Shown here in pieces: positions 56,691-64,000 of a DNA stretch of 64,000 bases; the first letter of the stretch is position 1, and the number at the start of each line of letters is the position of its first letter. Source of the DNA: Balaenoptera acutorostrata (taxonomy: Eukaryota > Chordata > Mammalia > Artiodactyla > Balaenopteridae); the NCBI RefSeq assembly GCF_949987535.1, contig NC_080081.1, positions 34,636,428 to 34,700,427 on the forward strand. The letters are read 5' to 3'. Position numbers and translations under genes: made by a program. The notes under the pieces are model-generated. The model was given only the letters and a program-made list of their open reading frames with translations, did no database searches and was not told the DNA's origin.

Positions 56691-58379
56691 TTGAAATGAG
56701 TAGAAGATAAAAGGCAAGAAGTTATTCTATACAGTGATTTCTAAAATGAAATACAAAACTGAAACAACCTAAATGTTCGAAACATGCCATCATTATGTAT
56801 ATTGTAACACATCATTTCACAGATTATGTAACCATTACATATGACAGATAATGGTGGAAAATATGTATTTTGAATATAAGAAAAAAAGAGGCACATGCGG
56901 TAATAACTGGTCATTTTATTAAGCTCTTTTTCATGATTTTCTAGAAAGTGCTTGGCATCATTTTGCATTTTTTCTCATAACATATTTTTGAACTTTATTG
57001 TGCATATAAAAGAATAAAAACATTAGTGATCATAACAGGGCACTATGGAAAAAATACATTTCCATATTACAAAGAACACTTTTCTCATTTAAAAATATTT
57101 GAGCATGTATTTCTGAATCCACTCCTATATGTAAATAAAATCATTAGAGTATGAACAACAACATATACTAGTTTTCTGTATGAATTATTAAATGTATTGT
57201 ATGGTGTAGATAAGCAGAATGCAGAGAATATTTCCACTTTTTCTGTAGTGTCTGTTTCATTTTCATAAAAAAATTTTAATCTATATGGACAGTTGGAGAG
57301 CATAAGTAGAAAATATTAACCCAATGTTTTCCTTTTGGTTTTAGTATTGCTTACTCCAACTAATGACAGGATAATGAAGTAAACTGATAATATAAGCATT
57401 TCATGCTAAGAAATATAAATTAAATGATTTTATCTGATGCTGTATCCTTGTGTAATCATAGAACATAAGGATATGTAACATATATCCAATTGGATATGCT
57501 ATATGGTAGACTCCATCACATTCTAGGAGATTGAATGCATTTATTACAGCCTTCAGTTTTCATTGAGGAAAGCCCTAAATATGATTGTCAACCTACATCA
57601 GCCTGCTGTAATGTTTATAGAAACTTCAAAGTAACGTATAGTGGGAGGAAACTTCTCAGTTTAAAATAACCCCAGGCCTTATTCAATCCTTTTAAGATCA
57701 GATAACTCTTATTTTTCTCATTAATATGATCCTCCATTATTTTATCTTATATTTTAACTTCATATGATTGATGACATATGATTAAAATAAACCTTCAACT
57801 TTGTGTTCTGTAAATTATAATGTTTGATGATATAAATCTTCAAATATCTCATGATGACCTAGCATTAGAGAACATATTCTTTGAGCTGTTACTAAGGGTG
57901 TTGTTCATGGTTTAACATTTTGTGAGCGTGAGCACGCAAGTTTCTAACTCTAAGCCCAATGCCTGTCATCAGACTTAGCATTTCGCATTTAAATGACTGT
58001 GATTCCTCTCTGCACTGTCCAAATATTCCAAAAGTGTACAAAGCCATTTGTATGAACCATGGCATGTCCAATTGAATACAAAATACAATAACTTAGTGAT
58101 AATAAGTAAATAATATAGTAGTCGACATGAATGTCTCAAAATGTCAATTCACTTATGATGAAATAATGTGGCATACATCATCTTGCAGGCTTTTAGTACC
58201 CCCCTCCCCCAAATGAACCTGGATCATTTGGAAGAATGGAAAAATAGAGGATTTAAATATGGTTTTCTTTAACAGCAGGTCATAATGGAAACACAGACCC
58301 TTCCATTCAGTGCTGAGAGAATTACCAGTTTGATAATGATTAGGAATGTTGTTATTAAAACAGTATGTGCAGTTCATTT
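56691..58379. other. Unique AT-rich intron
   Basis: No repeat, RNA gene or exon signal recognised. Confidence 0.45.
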
Positions 58380-58870
58380 TCAACAGTTTTGAATTAGAGT
58401 CTGCACTAATGAAACGGATACGGTTTCCTTCACAAAGGGCAGATCTGTTAGTTAATATCGCTGCAGCAGTGCCTCGCAGACCATGCCTTTAGCTCTATTT
58501 GTATTTCACAGCATGATAAGCAAAGAGTGTTGATTTTCAAGGATCCTGCTGATGAAAGGTAATGGCATTATTACATCTTTATCTCAAAAGCAGAACTGAG
58601 TGGTAAATGATTTTTTTTTCTCTGTTGCACAAAAGATTTCTTGGTTAGAAAGCCTTTTTTATTTCTTTACATCGTTTTCATCTTGGAAATGATATGTTAT
58701 TATTTAATGTCTGCACAGCAAGCTTGAAAGCACCTAATAGCGAATGGATTGGAAGTGAAGTACCTCCTGCTCACAGATATGGATCTTCTCAGTCACACGC
58801 TGTACCAGCTGTCATCCCAGCCATACTGCTGTGATTTAATTAGTCTGTTTATGTCCTTTCTAATAATATT
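58380..58870 (+). promoter_or_regulatory. Candidate conserved intronic element
   Basis: Repeat-free sequence with mixed composition: GTTAGTTAATATCGCTGCAG near 58447-58466, GATCCTGCTGATGAAAGG near 58541-58558 and TTTAATTAGTCTG near 58834-58846. Regulatory role is inferred. Confidence 0.35.
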
Positions 58871-60503
58871 TCCATCTCTATGAAAGGGCAAATGCGACAG
58901 GGACTTTTTCCCTTTCTGGTTCTGCAGACTGAAGAATGTGGCCTACATCTGATATGTGAGGACACGGGATTGAATCACCATTCCTGTCACTTCAAGCTGT
59001 TGATAAATTGTTCAGCCAAGAAGTGTACTTACTTCCTTGGGGTCATTTGTAGGCAGGGAGTAATAATCTGCATAGGGACAAAGAAGAGAGGACATTTGTG
59101 TATATGTGAGCGTGTGTGTAGCCAGTCATGTATGTATGTATGCATGTGTACACACACGCTTATGCAAATACATATATATGTGCATGGGGGTATTCTAAAG
59201 TTAAAACAATTTATAAGACCGTGTGAACCCTACATTTTTATCAATGCCGTGCGTGTCTTTAGGGCACATATTTAAGTCTTTTTCATAAATTGATTTCATA
59301 CAAAATTACAACACTTCAGGAATTCTTAGAAAAGTTTTTCCTTTTTCTAAATGAAAATTCAAATAACAAGTCATTTACCTGGAATTTTACTTGTACAACT
59401 GCATCGATTGGGGGTTTTGGAGAGATCTTTGTTTTATACAGGTATTACATTTTAGGATATCCAGGGAAGGAAGACTTCACCATCTTCATAAGACATTTAA
59501 TAGTTATATTTTTACTTAAACTTTTTCTAGAAAGTATATTTAACTGAAAAGGATAGGTCATGTTCAAAACAAACTAGCTACCACACAATTATATAAGAAT
59601 GCATAAGTTTATAAACAAACATAAAAGAGATATGACATTATTAAATATAATGTGGTGATTGATAGTTTATACTCAGGCACTATGATGTTTGAGTGATTCA
59701 AGGCTACTTCAAAACGCAGTGGCCTTGTAAACATTCTTGATTCTGCCTTAGGATTCTGTGACCTTCTAATGTTTCGTGAGACACAGATCCATGTAATAGA
59801 GATGGGGGGAAAATGATTTCTAAAACCAGTCTCAGTTCGTTTTAACTTCATTCATATTTCTCTTAGAAAGAAACATCTACCTCTTTTATAAATAATTGTT
59901 TAACTAGTTCTCTGTGTTTTAACTGCTTTTTGGAAATAAATTGCTTTTTCTTTACTTCTCTATGGTTTGTGTGAGTGCTGAAATTGTGTTACAAGGTTTT
60001 CTGAGATATCTTCTTTCTGGATAATCTCGCTTTTGTTTTTATATTTCTGTTCTTCCTCTCTCATCTTTTACATTTGAATAATCCAACTACATTTTTGGAG
60101 TGGGACTTGTTAAAACAATGAGTATATTGACAATGTAAATCCAATATTCACTTTACGTGAAAATATCAAGGTTAAAAATGCTAATCTTACAAAGGTGGTC
60201 AAATTGTTTTAAAATGATTTCCTTTAGCAATCTAAATGTCAGCCTCCTAGAGTTGCCAGTTATAATGCACACGGCATGTATTTAGTTTCTTTTTGCGCTT
60301 TCATGTACCTATCACTGTCAAACCTATGCCTACATCAAGAGGAAAGGTCAGGTTCTAAAATCGTTTAAAATAAATATATCAAAATGAGCATCAAAATTAG
60401 AAAATGTCTTATATCTATAAGTAAATGATAAGGCTATTTTCAATCCTTTAGATTCCTCTTCTAGATAATATATTACCTTAGCAATTAAATAGCTAGATAT
60501 CAC
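58871..60503. other. Unique intron
   Basis: A TG/TATG-rich stretch lies at about 59095-59180. The 131-codon frame at 58880-59275 runs through it and is not credible as coding. Confidence 0.45.
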
Positions 60504-60552
60504 ACTACACACACACATATGCACACATGCGAATGTGCACTCACACACACAA
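60504..60552. repeat. (CA)n-rich microsatellite
   Basis: Interrupted CACACA units with TATG and GAATGTG insertions. Confidence 0.85.
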
Positions 60553-61769
60553 GTATCCATATATTTCAGCTCTCAAGAAACTCTCATTAACTTACTACTA
60601 GTATAAGCTGAATTTATTAAATATATTTATTTTTTAAATTATTTTATTTTGGAAAAATATAGAAGTACTTATTTGGCTATCTTTCCCCTGAGGTGTAATT
60701 TCACTGTTTTCTCTACATTTGCTATACTGAGGAATGTAAATGTTGATGATTAAGTTATCTTGACATGAACCATTTTGATGCTTTGAAAAAACTCACCACG
60801 AAGCATTTGATGGTATTTTTTATTAATTGGATAAATGAATTGTGAGATGTGTGATTGCATGATGAGGTACTCATTTAGTTGTTGCTTTTTGCTTTTACTA
60901 ATCTCTGTCATATTGGATTTATAAATGGAATGGAGTGACCTTTGAAACTGTGATGGAAATGAAGAGATAAACACAACTTGAAAGGACAAACCAATTAATA
61001 TCAATGTGTTCGTTACACATACATGAGGAATTTTAATCCTTTGCTCTCTACAGTAAATTTGTGAATCATTCGTAGAGAAAAGGAGCACACTTTTTGATAG
61101 TTAAGGATTTTAATCTTATGTTTTCCTACAAATTTTTAATTTTATGTAACATCATTATATAGATAACACACAGCTTGTTTTTTGTGCATGAAATGTTGAC
61201 ACTACCTTGGAAAGATTGACAAGATCCCCTTTTAATAAAAAAGTTAACCATGTGCACACACATATTCAAACATGTACACATATAAGGCACATGTACACAT
61301 ATAACATGATCTAAAATCATATTATATATTTTTAAATAAATATATTGTAATCTTGAGTATAGTAAATCTTTAAATAAACCTCTCTTTTGTAAATTTAGAC
61401 TCATAACTGATCCTCTGCCATTGACCATAGATTACTTTCTAAAAAAATCCAGATTCAGAAATCATAAATAAAGCATTTATTATTTTAACCTGTTGACCTG
61501 TAATGTTAAGAAATAGCTTTCAAAATCAATAATATACTTGAGTATGCTTTTAAAATAAAATCTGAATAGCCAATTTATACTTTCTTCTTACCTCATGCTT
61601 TCTTTCTTTGCCTTCCCCCTTTTTTAATCTAATTGGGCTTATTTTTATAAAAACAAAAAAAACAAACCAGTTCTGCTGTGGTGTGAATTTTAGAACCCTT
61701 GTACATTCTATCCCCTTTAATAGCTTAATTATAGAATATAATCAATTTAATATACAGGTTTTGAAATAT
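60553..61769. other. Unique AT-rich intron
   Basis: ACATGTACACATATA occurs at 61270-61284 and again at 61289-61303, a small tandem repeat. Otherwise nothing recognised. Confidence 0.45.
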
Positions 61770-62600
61770 TGCCATTGATGCACAACAAGGAAAAAAGTAA
61801 TACAAGCTTGACATTTTAAAACACCGGCATTGAAAGACTTTCACTTCTAATTGATTTTTAAAAGAGTTCCCTGGAAAAGTGAGCTCAGAAATGTTTATAA
61901 CAGCTTTGGCAACCTTCCAAAATGTTTATCACAAAGTGTAACTCAGCAGTTTCTAAGTTCTCCCATCAACTAAGAAAGATGTGTCCCGTAATTGGCTTAA
62001 TCTATGCTGATATTGAACCCCTCACAGAGACGTCATTTTTTTTGAAGACGTAAATTCTCAAAATGGTTAGTTCAAAATAAGAAGTGTTTTACTTTTGCAA
62101 ATTGGAGAGAAATTGTTAAGAAGTAAGTTATGGATGAGCAAAGGATATGTATCTTTTACATTTTGATGAAAATATACATTTTCTTCTCCCTCAACTTTTA
62201 AAAAATCTGTTGACCTTCAAAACTTTGGTAAAATTGACAAAAAGGTGATTTTTTTTAGGCATGTTAATATCATACCCCTCCTTATGGTTGATTGTAGGTG
62301 TGAAAAACGTCCTCTGACAGCCAAAAAAATTAATGGACATGATATCCATTCTATTTTAACAAGCAAGCAGACCGAAATACAGTAATATTGACCACAAGCA
62401 ATTACTTTAAAAGGCTACTGCTAAGTATTTCAGGAAAAATGATTCAGTTGACTAGTTGTTTGTCAGTTCCTGTATGTTTTTTTATTGATTGCTTTTGGAT
62501 ATATGGCCCCATGATTGAAAATGTTGCTGGTAATATCTTCTCTTTATAGTACCAAACCTACTTGCTGTGATTGATGAGGTAAATTTACACAGAAGTGCAT
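61770..62600 (+). promoter_or_regulatory. Candidate conserved intronic element
   Basis: Repeat-free. It includes a CRE-like GACGTCA at 62029-62035, CGTAATTGG near 61987 and several ATTA cores. Regulatory role is inferred. Confidence 0.3.
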
Positions 62601-63220
62601 ATACAAGTTTATGTAGATCACTACTTTCTAATATTAATTTTGTAGTGAGGTGTTTTTTTGAAATTAAGTCAGAGTAGTAGGCAACTTCGTAACAATTTTA
62701 TTCTTCCAGGTCTTTCCTTATTGTGTGTTATTTTCTCATTTGTTATTCAGAGCAATAATGTGATATTTCAAAGTATGATCAGCCAGAATGAGTCATCTAT
62801 TTGTAAAAATTTCTTTTTAAGATGAAGACTGTATAACATCTACTCATTCCCATAGGAATCTGGAGAGATTTGTGGTTTGAAATTTCTGTATCATAAACTC
62901 ATGTGGTGCAGGCAGTATTACATTTAGTCAATAACCAGGAATTCTGATTAGTTGGATATAAATCACTAATGTTGATAAATAAACATAACAAAAACAATGA
63001 ATAGAAAAGAAACAAATTGATAGAAACAGTTAAGGAAGTCATTCAGTAGACAATCTTACCTAATTTGTCAAAACAATGCATCACCTAATACAAGTTGCAT
63101 CTGAGAAATAGATTTGCATGACAATGTCCCTCGATACCAAAATCACATCTGTTTTTCTCCAAGTTTGAACTATAAAACTGTATTAAAGACAAATATTTAA
63201 ATGTCACATACCCTTGAATC
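62601..63220. other. Unique AT-rich intron
   Basis: No feature recognised. Confidence 0.45.
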
Positions 63221-63260
63221 ACATATATATATATATATATATACGTCCATCCATCCACTC

Positions 63261-63305
<45 letters not shown>
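63221..63305. repeat. (TA)n microsatellite with interruption
   Basis: Two TA blocks separated by CGTCCATCCATCCACTC. It is followed about 35 bases later by the SINE. Confidence 0.95.
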
Positions 63306-63306
<1 letters not shown>

Positions 63307-63340
63307 TTGCTTTTACACTATTCAGAACTCAATGCACTAT

Positions 63341-63718
63341 TCTTTCCTAATTTATTTATTTAGTTAGTTAGTTATTTTTGGCTGTGTTGGGTCCTTGTTG
63401 CTGCACGCGGGCTTTCTCTAGTTGTGGGGAGCGGGGGCTACTCTTCGTTGCTGTGCACGGGCTTCTCATTGCGGTGGCTTCTCTTGTTGCAGAGCACGGG
63501 CTCTAGGCGCTCAGGCTCTAGGCGTAGTCGTGGCATGCGGGCTCTAGAGCGCAGGCTCAGTAGTTGTGGCACGCGGGTTCAGTACTTGTGGCACACGGGC
63601 TGAGTTGCTCCGCGGCATGTGGGATCTTCCTGGACCAGGGCTCAAACCCGTGTCCCCTGCATTGGCAGGTGGATTCTTAGCCACTGCACCACTAGGGAAG
63701 TCCCTCTTTCCTAATTTA
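63341..63718 (-). mobile_element. CHR-type tRNA-derived SINE with 14-bp target-site duplication
   Basis: TCTTTCCTAATTTA is duplicated exactly at 63341-63354 and 63705-63718. Read on the reverse strand, the 350-bp insert starts GGGACTTCCCTAGTGGTGCA. It has a tRNA-like A box (AGTGGTGCAGTGG) and B box (GGGTTTGAGCCC), then a GC-rich body of repeated CCACAACTACTGAGCC-type units, and an A-rich tail. Family and orientation are clear. CHR SINEs are typical of cetaceans, hippos and ruminants, and this long form is abundant in cetaceans. Short frames on either strand here are SINE artefacts. Confidence 0.93.
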
Positions 63719-64000
63719 GATGAAAACAAAACAAAACAAATACCCCTCACGTGATATAGTTCGACATCGTTTTTGTTTTCTTATAACCACAGGTAGTTTC
63801 CTATTTTAGTCATATACTCATATTTAACCTCAAATTCTAATGTGTACCTAATCTTCATGCCTACAGCTTTCCAGTGATATGCCGATTTCCTTTTCTATCA
63901 GTCCTCACGCTGCACCAAACTGTGTTAGTACTCTGTAATATTTACTGCTGCCTCCCCAAAAGGAGTAGTTGGCAGGGGTGGAGGCAGAGAGAGAGCAAGA
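63719..64000. other. Unique intron to the window end
   Basis: Contains an AAAC-rich stretch at about 63724-63740 and a short GA run at the very end. No other feature. Confidence 0.5.

Larger units (their letters stand above)
1..64000 (+). other. DACH1: DACH1 gene, internal portion (two exons and surrounding introns)
   Basis: The whole window is read as the interior of one + strand gene. Two exons 46.7 kb apart join in phase: the first ends with the first base of a Gly codon and the second begins with the other two bases. Their joined product matches my memory of vertebrate DACH1 over about 92 residues, including the linker motifs RPGRPPKR, the Ala9 tract and KVKKIKLEAM. DACH2 diverges strongly in this region (its corresponding stretch is AMKLQKMKL-like), so DACH1 is preferred. 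The protein is a nuclear transcriptional co-factor/repressor acting with SIX and EYA proteins. Neither the first exon, the C-terminal exons, a promoter nor a poly(A) site is in the window. Confidence 0.93.
49859..64000 (+). other. DACH1: DACH1 downstream intron, 5' part
   Basis: The intron starts with the consensus donor GTAAGT and runs beyond the window. It is clearly poorer in interspersed repeats than the preceding intron until the CHR SINE near the end. It contains several unique enhancer-like blocks (53420-53760, 55540-55870, 58380-58870, 61770-62600). Confidence 0.85.

Noticed and set aside
58880..59275. 131-codon + strand frame
   Set aside because: Runs through a TG/TATG-rich stretch giving Cys/Met/His repeats; no domain or splice signals.
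63341..63718. Possible tRNA gene from the A/B box-like motifs
   Set aside because: The promoter-like boxes belong to a tRNA-derived SINE with target-site duplications and an A-rich tail; there is no intact cloverleaf.
63544..63754. Open frames on both strands near the window end
   Set aside because: Both are translations of the CHR SINE.
1..64000. CRISPR array, operon, toxin-antitoxin or phage-like system
   Set aside because: No regularly spaced direct repeats, no dense coding and no ribosome-binding sites; composition, splice sites and SINE/LINE content are those of a mammalian intron.

Overview
This window is mammalian nuclear DNA, and essentially all of it lies inside one gene. Two short segments on the + strand, 2875-2990 and 49697-49858, are flanked by consensus splice sites. 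They translate in matching phase into contiguous residues that I recognise as DACH1 (dachshund family transcription factor 1). Everything else is intron: the 3' end of the upstream intron (1-2874), one complete intron of 46,706 bp (2991-49696), and the 5' part of the next intron (49859-64000). I see no promoter, terminal exon, second gene, tRNA, rRNA or bacterial-type system.

The repeats point to a cetartiodactyl, most likely a cetacean (hippopotamus is the main alternative). A 350-bp tRNA-derived SINE of the CHR type, with a perfect 14-bp target-site duplication, sits at 63341-63718. Several young L1 3' ends carry the cetartiodactyl-type 3' UTR (4880-5469, 10688-11086, 12318-12472, 36605-36815, 45497-45937). 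I saw no Alu, B1/B2, pig PRE-1, or ruminant BovB/ART2 elements.

Layout. 1-1680: old L2 copies in opposite orientations. 2480-2870: a repeat-free, homeodomain/POU-motif-rich stretch just before the first exon. 2991-49696: AT-rich intron with L1, MLT1 (ERVL-MaLR) LTRs, many MIR and L2 fossils, microsatellites, one pair of diverged paralogous segments (18249-18460 and 19953-20165), and several repeat-free blocks that could be conserved enhancers. 46448-49470: a dense patch of L2/MER5/MIR fossils immediately before the second exon. 49859-64000: mostly repeat-poor intron with further enhancer-like blocks, ending in an AT microsatellite and the CHR SINE.

The two exons encode part of the linker between the N-terminal DACH-box (Ski/Sno-like DNA-binding domain) and the C-terminal coiled-coil DACH-box. 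The linker holds a GRP-core basic patch, an Ala9 tract, a basic KVKKIK cluster and an acidic/Ser-rich tail. DACH1 is a nuclear co-repressor of the PAX-EYA-SIX-DACH network. Its long introns are known in other vertebrates to carry long-range developmental enhancers, so the repeat-free blocks are the most likely functional content apart from the exons. I did not find a clearly novel system; the non-routine observations are listed as findings with modest scores.
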